Shown here one piece after another: positions 31,201 through 46,200 of a stretch of DNA of 64,000 nucleotides (positions are counted from its first letter, which is position 1; each line of letters starts with the position of its first letter). Where the stretch lies: contig CM034389.1 in NCBI GenBank assembly GCA_019925095.2, positions 1,510,001-1,574,000 on the forward strand. Direction: 5' to 3'. The notes under the pieces are model-generated. The model was not told where the DNA came from. It saw only the letters and a program-made list of their open reading frames with translations, and ran no database searches. The DNA is from Dendrolimus kikuchii (taxonomy: Eukaryota > Arthropoda > Insecta > Lepidoptera > Lasiocampidae). Made by a program: the position numbers and the translations under genes.

Positions 31201-34200
31201 TCTCCTGCAATTAAAAAAAAAAAGAGAAAAAATGTTTCACACTACCCTCGTATAACTCTTAGTAGACAAGTGTAAACGGCACACTTTCGCATTTCCATTA
31301 TATTAAAGACGTCTTTATTCTTAGGTTTTTTAACCCTTATCCGTAATCGTTCGATCTAAATTACACTCTAAATCAACAGGATAAAGTTCGAATTCAATAC
31401 ATTGTTACGCACGTATGTGTATCTTGTTGATCTACGTACAAAAGAATATCTAACTTAAATATATGCAGATAAAGCAAAAACTCATTTGAAATCTTTTAAG
31501 TTTTATTGAAACCGAAAATTAATACTGACGGGTAAAGAGATATGTTTTTTATTTCGAATTAAATAAGGTTGAATTTTATTTGTTTATCTCTTTTTAGTGT
31601 CGCCTTTTCGTTTCATCGAATTTCAAATCACAACGATTCTAAAGACGTTTAACTTCAGAAACTTATCTATTTATAATATAATAGATGGGAAGTGTCGAGT
31701 TTGTACATTAATAAATTGTAAAGTGTAAAAGTGCTTCGTAATTTTCAAAAAATATAGTAATTTTTATGTTTTACTTTGCACCGATTTCAAGATGTTTTAG
31801 ATAATATATATTAATAATAATACCTTTAGAAATAAGTTATTTTATACTTCTTTAGTTTTTGAAGTCGGTTTTTTAAACGAAGTTTTTTTATTTTATTTGT
31901 TACTTTTAGTGTCTAACTATGTATGGGTAGACCTACGAAAGGTGCCACGCTGCCTTAAAAAATATAGGTCCCAAGAAACGGGAACAAAAAAAATATTCGT
32001 AAAATGAAAACTACTGGGCCAAACTATGTTAAATTTCTAGGGGACCAAATGGCAACTATTCCGCATCAAACTAAAAAAGAATCACGTAAATCGGATCATA
32101 AATCTCAGAATAATCGGTGTACATATGGAACGGAATGAAAATGTTTTCATAAAAAACGTTCATAAAATGAAAACTACTAAGCCAAACTATGTCAAATTTT
32201 TAGGAGACCAAATGGCAGCTATTTCGCGTCGAACAAAAAATGAATCACGTAAATCGGATCATAAATCGCGGAGTAATAGGTGAACATATATAAAACAAAA
32301 TTTAAAAAGACATCCCGACGAATTGAGAACCTCCTCCTTTTTTTGAAGTCGGTTAAAAAAACAGGGGAGTTAATTCGAACTAGCAGGTCTCAAAAAGGCA
32401 ACGTATAGAACTTTCTCTGTCTGTCTTGTCTGTCAGAGCATCGCGTGATAAGGACGGTATACACACCATGCTTGCCCAAGAGAAACTATCAGGTTAACAC
32501 GTCGATTATCGTTTTCAATAACTGCACTTGATAATTGTAACAGTGTTCATGTTAACTCAGAAACAGGCTAATTGCTTCAGCTGTGCATGCTTCCTAGCCA
32601 AGATTCGAATTCGAACCCCAGTCATTGAAATGAGATGCGGTACGTCACCCACTAACCCCTTATTTATAATAGTTAGTATTACTTATCTATACGTTCTAAA
32701 TTACCCTACTCTGCCCTATACAAGGATATAAGCTCGTTAAAATATTGTGACGAGTGATGGTGGAACGATCTAGTTGGTTTAAGAAGTTTCAGAAAAATGT
32801 AGAAGATTCTAGAAGAAAAAGACAAGAACAGATACATTTTTAGAAAGGGATAGATGATGAACGAAAGAATAACGAAATTAAGATCGAAATTCTAGAATAG
32901 AAGGTTCAGGAAGGAAAAGACAGAGATAGATAGATGTTTAGAAAGGGATAGACAGTAATTAAATAATGACGAAAAGAAGATCGAAATTATGGATTCCATT
33001 TTTTTTGGAGCTGGACCCAGCTGAATAGCCGCAGATGGCTGTTTCAACGATACCGGACTTTGGGGGCTTCCCGACTCCGTGGGAGCGGAGGCGTTCAGCC
33101 CGGAAGCAGCACGCTCGAGGAGGCACCTCCTGTGAGGTTCGACCTCGGCTCGACCGCTGCGGGAGATTGATTCTATATTGAGAATTAGTCGTTAAAGGCT
33201 GAAAGAGCTAAGCCAACAGGCTGAAGTGATTATTTGGGTACCAATTATCGACTCCGCCGGCGGAGCCGATCCTAGTCTATCATTACTACCGCTTCGCAAC
33301 GTGTTATAGCTGGAGGAGAAGAAGCGGCGGAAGAAACTCTTCAGCAACACGCCTATGCTAATCTTGTATGGCTACTTGTGTCTGTAATGAGTGAGTGAGA
33401 TTGGTGGGGTCTTACCTTTGTGTAAGAGGATCCGAGCCGAGGGCTCTCCGGCGTCTGTTTTGTCTGCGTCTGTTATGCCAGGCTGATGTTCTGAGCCTTG
33501 GGGGTTTCACAGTCGCGAGGAGACGGGTGATTTTATCGGGCTGGTCAATGAGTACATTGCGAGGCCGATGATTTCTCATGGGAGCGTTCGGTGTGGGTTT
33601 ATAGTTGACCGTTTCCGTCACCAGAGGGTTCGGGTGATGGGGGGCAAGGTCAAAGAATCTGCGCGATAGAGTGATTATATAATCTTTGATGGAGGGAAGC
33701 TCCAGGTCGCGATGCATATGGATTCCAGAAGATTCTTCTGGGTATATAAGCACGCCTACTGGGGTAGTTCAGTTCAAGACAGCGAAGCGACAAGTGCGAA
33801 ACAGAAGAAGAAGAGAAGTGAAATAGACGACAGTGAAGAGTTTAGTAGGCAGTTCAGTGAAGGAGGAGTTTAGTGTAGTTTAAAAGGAGATTCAGAAGCG
33901 AACTACGCGCAGTGTAGTTCGGAGGTGAGCACCGCAGTAGCAGTAGGTGGCCTACGCATTATCGGCGACGGTATTGTGAGTGAAATATGTTATCATCCGT
34001 GCAGTGCGACGCTATACGGAAAAGAATCACGTACCTACGGCTGTGTAAGGTAATAAAAGCATTTAACTTGTGTTTACTTTCTATCTCAAGTGCGTACCAC
34101 GCACGCATACAAAGTCGCGGGCACAGCTAGTCTATACTAATATTATAAAGAGGTAAAGTTTATGAGTTTGTAACGTTGTAGGTGGTAATCTCCGAAACTA

Positions 34201-37200
34201 CTGAACCGATTTAAAGAATTCTTTCACTGTTGGCAAGCTACACTATCCCCGGTTGACATAGGCTATATTATATTTTCAAAAAATTAGGGATCCTTACTAA
34301 AACTCTAATAGTGTAACCCAAGGTGTAAAAAAATTACCTAAAATCGCGTGCGCTGCGAAAACTATTGATGATAGAATAAAATAATGTAGTACGACTTTGC
34401 ATAACACATAATTATTTATAAAAACTGTTGCAACAGCATATGTCTAACTATTATCGTTATGTCACAATAAGTGTTCTTTTACTTTAAGAATTTAATTAAA
34501 ATACTGCCGCCAGAAAAGGCTCTTTATTTGTATCTTGGTATTCATCTTTATCAAAATAAATTACTTCATATTCAAGACGGTTTCAATACCTTTATATAAC
34601 TTTTTGAATTTTTCAATTCGGACATTCCATTCGAAAGATATCACGAGTTTAAAAATGTAAGTATTAGATCAAAGTTGCGTGGTCGCCGCGCACCCTAATC
34701 GGCTAGATTGGCTTATGCGATGTAGGCGTCACTGGGGTACGAACAGTACGGGAGGGGTAATATTTTGAATTCGCTTAGTAGGTAATTATACTCAACAAAA
34801 AATAAAGAGGTAAAGTTTGTGAGTTTGTGACGTTATAGGGGGTAATCTCTCTACTAAACCGATTTTGAAAATTCTTTCACCAATGAAAAGCTACATTATT
34901 CCTGAGTGACATAGGGTATATTTGATTGTGATTGATGATAAGTATTTTTTAATTTTTTTCTGATACCCAGCGAAGTGGGCACAGGTCAGCTAGTATATTA
35001 TAAACGTAACATTTATTAAAATGTTGACAGTATTGTTTCTTGTACTCATGCAAGCAAAAGCCGACTTTAAGGTGACGAACATTTTAATTCCGTGAGTGTA
35101 CATTTCCAGTACGATACGGCTTAGCCAGTGACTGCTGTTTGAACAACCAAATTCCAAACGAAGCAAATCCCATCTGCATACCCATAACAGTCCCTCAAGA
35201 TGACCCCTTCCTTCGTCGCGCTGGCATCAGGTGCTTGAACCTGACTAGAGCAGAGACCTTCCAGGACAATGGATGTATACCACATTCCTTGCCTGCTGAA
35301 AGGGTAAGTGCATTTAGGATTATGGAACAGATTTTATCTCGTAAAGTTTTAGTTGCTTCCATAGTTTTAATTTTTTTTATTGTTTCTTGTAGACAAACTG
35401 GACCACTTGATGGCACGTGGTTATCATCGCCTACCTCGATGAGAAGTTAAATATCTTTTTGGGCCTTCTTTATTGTAGCGCTCTAAGTAAACTGCAGGAA
35501 GGAGTTTAATCCACAGCTTGCCCATGTATGGCATAAAGAAGCGTTCACCACGTGCACTGGATGATTTCCAAGTGTAAAGGAAGTATGGATGAACTCCCAT
35601 TCGCCGGCGAGTCGTGCTATGGCAAAATGACCACGTAGACACCAAATCAGTAGACTTCATCAGAGCACTCCCCGTTGTACAAACGGTAAAAGACGCTTAG
35701 ATCGCTAACGTCTCTTCTGAGACTTAAAGATCTGGACTGTCTGTTACAGAATTCATACGGTAAATCTAGTAAATAAACTTTTAAACTCCTTATTCGTACC
35801 TCCAATTATTATATCACACGTAAAGATCAAGTAACTAATAGGTTTATGCCCGCGATATCGCATGGTAAACCTGGGACATTTATAATCCTAACATTACTTT
35901 CGTTATTTCATACCACCTCAGTACAGCCGAGTAACTCCACTCCTGGACTTATCCATGGTCTATGGTAATACAGAAGAAAGGAATAAGGCGATAAGGGCCA
36001 ACCAGGGAGGCCTTCTAGCCTTCAGAATGGAGGGAGATCGGGAAGTGCCAGCTGGCAACAGTATTTTCTGTCTTGGAAATCAACCACCTGAAACTTCTTG
36101 TTACAATTATGGTATGGAATGTTTTTAACTTGAGTTATGTTCCAGCATTAGTGGCCAGGTTCCAGTATCCCTTAAGAGAGCATCAGAGCATTTGCAGCAC
36201 CTTTGGTGTTGCAAATGTCCATAGGCGATGGTAATCACTTTCCATATGGTGGGCTATCTTCCTGTCTGCTGAACTCATGCAATAAAAAAAAATACGTTAA
36301 AATAAACATAACTAACTTTATGACCTTTATCTAGACTTATTTAGACTTCAGAGTCTAGAGCATAGATGCAAGGTCGCGGGGCTAACTGTCTTCTATCGGA
36401 TACATTTCGGGGGGTGTTCCTTAGAATTGCACGAGCTGATTCCTCCATCCCCATTTTACCATCGGACAACCAGACGCACCGGTTTGCGCCACCGTTACGT
36501 GGTGGAAATACCACCAGTCACTTCTATCCGTGCAGGAACGGAGAAAGAATACAATTTCCTGCGGCCGGGCGGCCTGTCGTACGAGGCGACAAAACAACCC
36601 ACAGCCAGGTGGTAGGGCATTTGCCCGACTGGATGGCTACCACCCTTGGTCTAAAGTATGTCGCCATAAAAACCTTGAGTTGTGTTCCGGCATTAGTGAT
36701 CAGGTTCCAGTCTCCCTTAAGAGAGCAGCAGCGCATTTGTAGCACCTTCGGTGTTGCTGTTGGTGTTGTTAATATGCCGGAGTCCATTTTTCCTGACAAA
36801 TACAATCTTAAAGTCTTCAAGTCACGAGTGAATAGGTATTTTCTAGGTAAGCGTGCTCCATCCTAGACTGCGTCATCACTCAACATCAGGTGAGACAGTG
36901 GTCAAACGCAAATCTATACTTCCATAAAAATAAAAATCTCTAGAAATCCTTATTAATATGTCACAGTTGCACACTATCACATTGATCGTGTACTAGCAGA
37001 AGATGACGTCAGGAGCCTTAAGAACAGACGAGCGTGCATGACAAGAGTTATGAATGTCAAAGAAGCAAGTGAGGTGTGTAAGAATAAGCCTAAATGGCGC
37101 TCTGTTCGTGCCTACCCCGCAAGGGAACTGGCGTGAAGTTATGTATGTATGTATGTACAGTTGCATTTAAAGCTTAACTTCAGTACCAGTGCCCACTTTC

Positions 37201-40200
37201 AAACGACTCCCTTTTTCCATTTCTGAATTTCAGCCTTTTTTACCGTTAAAAAACATTTCACACCATTCCCAAACGAGTCGCTCAATAGCGCTTCTTGAAT
37301 CTTCTGCTTAGACTGCGCAGGTAGCATAGCGTTATGTTATCCATATTACTAGTACATTGATCATACCAAATAAATTGTGCTTCCACTAGTTTATCTGCTA
37401 TTTGCAGACCTCAAGACACTGTAAGAAACTAGGCGGTTAAATATTTATTTTTTGCTTTTTAGTTTTGAGTCTGTTTTATTTTTGTTAAATAAATATTTTT
37501 TACTTTTTAGTTGCACAAGCACTTGAATAGCTTTAAAAATAATATATTAAGCTCCTGTCGACATTGTAAGGCTGGCAGGCGTATACAAAGTTACTATCGC
37601 ACCTTCAGTGTTGAAGCTCGTCAACAAGAGTTGTTCTCAATTTCCCTGTGATCCACTTAACAGATGCTGACTTGGTTATCGTGGGAACACCTCGGGTGTA
37701 TACTCTTAAAGATTAAGAAAAAAAATTGAAAATCGGTCGACTATAGACAGAGAAATCGCATTAAATGCATACAAAAAAATTAAGTGCCTGTAGAAAATGT
37801 AATACCTACACGCCTGTACAAGCTTTTTTCCAAGAATTTAGGCGCACGACATTCTTTAATAAGTGTTACTCTCGATTTCCTTGGAATCCACTAACAAGGT
37901 CCTGACTTGGTGACCATGGCACCACCTCGGGAGTATAGACTTATGAGTAAAGAAAAAAAATGAATATCGGTTTAGAATTGACGGAGATATCCTGCTACGA
38001 AAAAGTCTTTTATCAATAGAAGAAGAAAGAAAGAAAGAATTATTTTATTTAGGAAAAATAAACATGTTATCAATACTGAGTAAAATAAAAGATAACTGCA
38101 TCAATATAAGTCCTAAAATTGGACCCAGACTCAGCGTAATGCTAGCTGCTAAGGCCAGCGCTGTTGTTCCGCCTGGGACCAGCAGGTAGAGTCACGGAGG
38201 ACAATACAACACAAATAATATATAAAAACGGGTTATTAGACATACTACTTACTTACTACAATATACGTGGGCTTCTCTAATTCCATGGAATCCACTCATC
38301 AGATCCTGACAGGGTGACAATGGAACCAATTCGGGAGTATAACCTTGCAATTAAAAAAAAAATCGGTTCACAATTGACGGAGAAATCGATTAACGAACAT
38401 ACAATAAAGATATACAGATGAATTGAGAACTCCTCCTTTTTGAAGTGGTTAAAATAACTTTATTTTCAAATTAAATATTGGTGATTAGAACTAGCCGTTA
38501 GAAGTAGAGATAACAAATATTACTCACTGACAGCCTTAGTAAATCGTAGAAGCATTTCAGACCTTGTCTCTCTTCACAAAATTTTACAGTGACGTATTGA
38601 TTCACCCTATTTAATGTCTTTACTTAACATCAAGACCAATTATCTATGTAGAAAACCCGCAGTTTTTTCCTTGAAGTGTATCGTAATGATACTTCTTGTT
38701 TCAATCTAGTGGTTCGAATGTGTTGCCTTTATAATGTACATTGATGTTTTTAATTGTAGTCAAATTAAGTTTATAAATAAATGCAAAAAACATCTCTCAC
38801 ACAATCGTTAATAATATCTATTGTCGACTTTTCACTCATTTTTATTTGTAAAATGAACTATGAACAACTTTCTTTATATCCATTTCGTCGTTCGTCTAAT
38901 TAGCACATAGTTTGGATTATAATATGGCCCTGTATGTAATTTACATATTGGTATTGTTTAATTTTTAATGCTTGTATTCTGTCTTAAATAAATAACATAA
39001 ATAAATCATTATCTTTTATCTAGGTGATGACTTCGATGGGAACCTAGTTCAGGGTAACTTTATGACGACAATGTGGTTCTTCAGAGAACATAATCGCTTA
39101 GCCCGGAAACTGGCTGAAATTAGTCCCTGTTGGGACGATCAGAAGTTGTTCGAAACTGCTAGAAAGATTAACATAGCACAATGGCAGAACATATTTTACT
39201 ATGAGTTGATACCACTAATTATTGGTAAGTGGAGAATAAACTCCTTAAAGTATTTGTTGCGGACAGAGAGCACCCCCTGACCCGCCCGCCGGAGCACACC
39301 TACTCTCTGCGCCCCGCATACCGCCGACGCCCATAGCTAGCACAATTAGCAGCTAGGCGTCGGATGGTACGCGGGTTATAGGAGCGGCCTTGGAGGCAAA
39401 AATTGTTCATTCTTGATTCACAATTCTACTATAATTCTCAACGACGACTTACCACTCTCTCTCTCGAATCTCTCGCATAATTTGTACTTATTCTATGTAT
39501 ATTTCGATTCATGTAAATAGTTCAATAATAATAATCATACAGTCCGTTACATCGAGTTTAATTTCCAAACAAGAAGCAACTGCCACCGATAGTATTATTA
39601 AACAGGAAGGTCGATTACCAAAATGAGTCTTGAAATCACAAACGAGAATCCGATAATCTTTTCTGTCCAGTGGTATTCCCTGCAGATAACGGGCCTGAAG
39701 CTTACGCAGGGTCAGCCTCTTACACATCACCTCAGCGATTTCTGGGGCGACCAAATGATCAGCGTATAGTCAATCGGATCCAGATAGGTTCTCTTTCATC
39801 CAGGGTTTACCCTCATTCTTACAGGTGGCCAAGGCCAGCGGTAGCAAAGCGCCTTAATTGCTTGATGCCAATGGAGCCAATAAATCCTAAAGAGAAGATC
39901 TTGTCTTTTTAATGTTATTAATGTCTATCAGAAGGATTATTTTATTGCTGAAGCACAGCAAACAGGCTGACGGCCCAACTGTGATGGAAAGTGGTTACCA
40001 TCGCCTATGGACATTAGCAATACCAAAGGTGTTGCCGGCCTCAAAGGGTAATCTAGAACCTGGCCACTGATGTCGGAACACAACTCAAAGTTGTTATGGC
40101 GGCATACTCTAGACCAGGGATGGTAGCCATCCAGTCAAGCAATATATCCGTGCAGGAACGGAGAAAGAATACAATTTCCTGCGGCCGGGCGGCCTGTTGT

Positions 40201-43200
40201 AAGAGGCGACTAAACAACCCACAGCCAGGTGGTAAGGCATTTGCCCGACTGGATGGCTACCTTCCCTGGTCTAGAGCATGCCGCCATAACAACTTTGAGT
40301 TGTGTTCCGGCATTAGTGACCAGGTTCCAGACTCACTTAAGAGAGCAGCAGCGCATTTGTAGCACCTTTGGTGTTGCAAATGGTAACCGCTTTCCATCCA
40401 GTGGGCCGTCTGCCTGCCTGCTGAACTCCTGCAATAAAAAAAAGGCAAATACCCTCCATATTTGGGTTACGCAATGACCACATTTCTGAATTTCGAAAAA
40501 AACTCAAGTGGTTGCCAATTTGTTTTCGCCGGAATACTCACATTCTTTCATTGCTTTATAGTATTTTATTCATCCCTACTACTCCACAGTGCCTTAAAAA
40601 ACGCTTTGAATTTATTTTTTGCTCTCACAATAAACGCCCTTTCAGTCAACATATACTTATTACTCCTATTCATAATACAACGTTTTTTAATAATTCTTTC
40701 ACGGTTAAGGCTGTCCAACTTTGGAACACATTGCCTGTTGCTATCAGACAAGCTAAATCTTTAATAACATTTAAGAACATAGTCAGGAAATACTATCTGC
40801 AATATAATAATATGTAATTTTATATAATTAGTAGATATATATTGTATATAGTTATATACTTATTATGTTTAAATAATTACATTTTATCACCATATCTTGT
40901 ATATGTATATAACTTATATGTATATTTGTATATATATTATAGTTATATATTTATTATTAAAATATAAGTAATCGTACAGTAATTATGTATACCACAATCG
41001 CCACTCCTAATCAGCAATATTCTTGCCACGGGTTGTCTGGAAGAGATCGCTTTTTAGCGATAAGACCGCCCTTTGTACACAATTAGAATAATACCAGTTC
41101 TTAAGTTTTCTGTAATGGTGTACAATAAAGTGTTATCTATCTATCTAGCACCTGGTTGTGGGTTGTTTTGTCGCCTGGCCGCAGGAATTAGTATTATTTT
41201 CTCGTTCCTGCACGGAGACAAATTTTAATAAATGTGTAACTTGTTAAATGAACTCAGGTCGTAAGAACGCTCTGTCCGATGGCATAATACACGACACGAA
41301 TGGCTACGTCAATGACTTCGACCCTTCCAAGGAGCCCGGGGTCTTTAGGGAATATGTGGTGGGCAGCCGATGGTTCCATACCTTGCAGCCAGGAACTAGC
41401 GAGTAAGCAAATATAGCACATTAATAATATCAGCCCATAATCACCGCGTAGTCATGATACCTTAGCTAGGCAGCATGCACCACTTACAATAAATCAGCTT
41501 TCTCGACCAAACATTGCTTTACTAATGTTGTAAACTAGTTTACTGACAGCTCTTAATATTGCTACGAATTGCAGGACTCGAATTAAAAATGCCATTGGAA
41601 TTACTATAGAATTTATTATAACTATACAAACACGCATAATACAGGTACAAATATAAATGAACACAACCAGTCCAAACGTAATGCATTATTCAAAAACACG
41701 CGCAAAGTCCGTCATTAGGTCACAAAATAGATTACCGAATGTACACACGTCTTGCTCCGCTTGTGGTTATCGCTTAACTGCCGATCTCTCCATTGGTCCA
41801 TTGCTTTATACTGCACAGATACAATAAGTCTGCCCGAACGCGTGGACCGAATTTATAAAAATCAGTCCGACACACCTGGCTAATAACCGCCATAAAAGAT
41901 TACAATAGACAATGGGCTGTTTTCTAATCACAAATATTAAACACAAAGTAAACAAAAGAAGTCCAAATGCCGAAAGGTAATAAAGTGTGTGTTTTATGGT
42001 ATGCAGGTGTGCATCCACTTTATCGGAGTGTAACAATATGCAGATCATAAAGCTCAATATACGTAAAAATGATAATCTATACCATAATAAATATGTAAAT
42101 GGTTCAAGTTCGTAAAATGCGTTTAAAAAAATGTGAAAAAAAATCAGAGGGGATAATTCGGACCAGAACTTTTGTCTGTCTGTCTGTTAGAGCATCACGT
42201 AAAAACTATGGAACGGATTTAAATGAAACTCGACATAGAACTAAATTATATCCCGGGGCGTAAATTAGAATACTTTATAAATAACGTCTTTTCGTGGGAT
42301 AGACCAAAATAGCGAAAAATATGGCGCTGCGATCGCATCTTTTTTGGAAACAACTGAACGTATTTAAATGAAACTCGACATAGTGCTGGCTATATAACCC
42401 GAGTTAACACTTGGGATACATTTTATCCCGATAAATGAAGTCGTTTCCTTAGAATAGACGAATTAGTCAAATAGATGGCGCTGCAATCGCGATTTTTCAA
42501 TTCACTAACAAATACCTACGTTGTCATAAGCAACGTGTCATTCATTGTATTAGTTCAATTCAGGTTGGCTTCGAGTCGCCTCTATGCTTTTGCTGGGCAG
42601 TTGTGTAGACTACTATCCGTGCGCAGGTTTGCCGATAGCCTCATGGTGTCAAGCGTCGAAGGTCAGTAGGGTTGACAAAAAAAGTTACATAAATATTTGT
42701 TGCAATAAATTTATTAATTTATTTTTAATTCTATTGTGCCGTGTTGGCGGCGTAGCCTTCCAACATCGAATGACTTGCACAAAACAGAAGGAGATGATAA
42801 TTATATTAGCGAATATCAGCTGTTGTTATGTAAACTTATTATATAATATTAAATTATAACACACACACGACAAGAATGTAATCTGATTCGCAAGACGGTA
42901 TGTACGCGTAACACTTCACAAGCTGCACTGCTGTAGGGCTGCAAACAGAACATCGATGTTTCCAAACATCGATGTATCGTTCATAAAAATCGATGTTTTA
43001 ACATCGATGTTGAAACCAAAACATCGACGATACATCGTTGTTCAAGAACGATGTTTTATGAACGATGTTTTATCGTACATAGACGTTACGCGCCATCTTG
43101 TGCTCTATTTTTCATATTTTTTCTTATTGCCAGTAATAATTTATAACATAAAAGTTGATTATTATATCTATTTCTTTCATTTCTTAGATGTATATTTATT

Positions 43201-46200
43201 TTAAATGGCGATAGGGATGTGATAGTGTGTGCCCACGCTGTTGAATAGTAAGTACGGTAGTGAATGTGGGTAAGGGAAAAGACATATAAATAGAATAAAC
43301 ATAGTATTTAGTAAAATGAGAGCATGGAGATGCAAAGATTGCAAAGATAGAGTAACAGTGGCATAAAAGGATGATGTTAGTGAAAGCAAGAATTAAGAAA
43401 GGTGTACTAAGGTGGTTTGGGCGATACATCGATGTTAAAAAAAACGATGTTTCATTTGCATCGCAGGAACAAGCGCCAAAAGCTTATGTAAATGGTTATA
43501 ATAAAAAAAAACATCGATATATCGTTCATAAACGTCGATATTTTTAACATCGATATTTCGCTTTTGAAAACATCGATATCCTAAAATCGACGTTTTTTAT
43601 GAGCGTTGTTGCATCCCTACACTGCTGACCGAATGGCTCGGGTGGGTGTCCACGGGCGATACCCGTCGCGTCGCGCAGGCGCACCCGACGGTGGGCTGGG
43701 CTCGCGCATCTTCGTCGTTCGTGTATCTACGACATGCTGAGATGATGGTGTGATTATTTAATGTGACGGAAGGCCACAGTATGTACTTTAAACAAATATA
43801 TATATAATAGTAGTAAGTAATACAATACATTAATAGTAAGTAGTCATAGGCAAACCTGCTGCGCGTGGCTTATAATATAAATATGGACTTAGTTTCTTTG
43901 TCATTATTATATGTAAAAAACCGAAAAGTTTTTGTGTATGTAAAATTAAGCTTGGGGCTTGACAGCGGCGCAATCGCGGTGCAAATTCTAATTTAAAATA
44001 TTTTTTAGTTATTTTGCGATGTTACTTAAAATTGTGTTCTTTTCATTTCATTAGTCTATATAGAAAAGGCAAATACCTCGGCAGTAGGACATCAGTGGAC
44101 GATTCGTTAAGGAGTGGCATCCTAGCTTTTAATAACACCGAGGCCGATCTCACTGAAGGCTGCCTGTACCAGCCTGCTGATAGAGTGGACTATATTATGG
44201 ATCCTGATGTAAGTTCTGTCCTGGTGTAAGCCGGCAGCACATTGGCACTACCTCTAGTGTTGATAATCTCCTTAGCGGACGGTAACCACTCTCTTTAAAA
44301 TATAATTAGCTGTATCTTCTAGTAACTAAACCCGATCACACTTGCTGTGCATCAACTCTCAGAGAAGTCAATCTGTTCGGGCTATTGCTAGCCTAGTGCA
44401 TTGTATGAATAGGTAGGCTCCTTTCTTGTCGGTATTCCTGTGTCCCTAGCAACCTGTACAACAGAACAAAGTAGAACGACTCACCAAGGCTGCGCTGTTG
44501 AGGGTTCTTTGCCGGCCGGTCTGGCCTCACACCATAAAGACCACGCACACGTCACGTTTGTCACCTGTCCTTGTTATCACAGTAGTTAATCACCGAAATT
44601 ATGTACTGCCGCCGTAATAAGACACACTTTTTTTTTATTGCAGAAGTTGAGCAGAGCGGCAGACGGCCCACTTGATGGAAAGCGGTTACCATCGCCTATG
44701 GACATTTGCAACACCAAAGGTGCTGCAAATGCTCTGCTTCTCTTAAGGTAGACTGGAACCTGGTCACTAATGCCGGAACACAACTCAAGGTTGTTATGGC
44801 GACATACTTTAAACCAGCGGAGGTAGCCATCCAGTCGGGCAAATGCCCTACCACCTGGCTGTGGGTTGTTTAGTCGCCTCTTACGACAGGCCGCCCGGCC
44901 GCAGGAAATTGTATTCTTTCTCCGTTCCTGCACGGATAAATATATATATACGTTTGATCAAATGTCGTATTAACTCCGCTGAAATGATAGGTACGTCTTT
45001 CCTCGCTCAAAGCCGCGGGAAGACAGGAGCGGCGGCGCGAGCGCCGCCTGGTTATTTCGATATTACGGAGTCCGAGCACCACGTTGCATGAACACAGTCA
45101 ATCAACTTATTCGATTCCGTCGATTTATCTGTGCAAACCGATTTGCGCAGATTTATCTATCGTGTGTTTGACAAATCGTTGCACATTATCGTTCATCGGT
45201 GGCAGTTGTAATTCCCTCTAGATAAATCGTTGTCAATTGCATTTTCAGTTTTAGTGGGGTAACTAAAGCCAGCAGATTTAGGTATGCAGGAAGTATTCAT
45301 CCTTAAATAATTATGCCAATCATACGGAGCGAAATTCAACTCATTTAATAAGTTTGTATAGGAAACACCGCACACTCCGCGACTTTCTTTAAGCACATAA
45401 CCAGGCCCAATAGCGCAAGTGTGTCATCAACTTCCATTTTTGTTCTTTCCGTTGTTGACTTATGCGGAGAACTGACAATCGACGCCAATTTCGGTGTCGT
45501 ATGGAGGCACTAGGGATGTTCGATTTAACTGCACAGTCTGAAATCGCTACGATTTATCGTTACATATTGTTACGACTTGTAGGACTCTAACTAAAATGCC
45601 GTTAGAGTTTCTATAGAGTTTATTAGAACTATACAAACACGTATAACGCAGGTACAAATATAACTGAACACAACCAGTCCAAACGTAATGCACGATTCAA
45701 TAACACCGCAAAGTCCGTCACTAAATAGAGTACCGAATGTACACAAGTCTTGCTTCGCTCGTGGTTATCGCTTGACCGCCTCATCTCTCAGTTGGAGCAT
45801 TGCTTTATACTATACCGATGCAATATGTCTGCCCGACCCCGTGGACCGAATTTCTTAGAATCAGCTTGTATTTTAAATCCGAGGCACCTGGCGGTGATCA
45901 CAATACAACAATAGGCCGTAAAAGATTACAATACACATTGTGCTGTTTTTTTAATCACCAAGTAAACGAAAGAAGTCCAAATGCCGAAAGGTAATAAAAT
46001 GCAGGTGCGAATTTATCTTTGTCGGTCGTAACACTATGTAGCGGGCATGTCAGTAAAGAGCATCTTACGGTTTTGGTTGTTGGCTGTTAAAGTTGGTGTT
46101 CTTTCTAGATGAGCCACCGCGCCCTCGGTGAGTTTCAAGCAGTCTCTGATATCTCTGCTACAGACATAATGCGCGGCAGAGATGCGGGTTTCCAAAATTA

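Noticed and set aside
35304..35450. Extension of exon 4 past 35303
   Set aside because: The frame stays open to 35450, but GTAAGT at 35304 and phase continuity with exon 5 fit the peroxidase alignment, and the extension runs into SINE-like sequence.
42900..43620. ATCGAT clusters as a CRISPR-like or regulatory array
   Set aside because: Spacing is irregular, and the 8-bp target duplication and inverted ends identify an hAT-like element.
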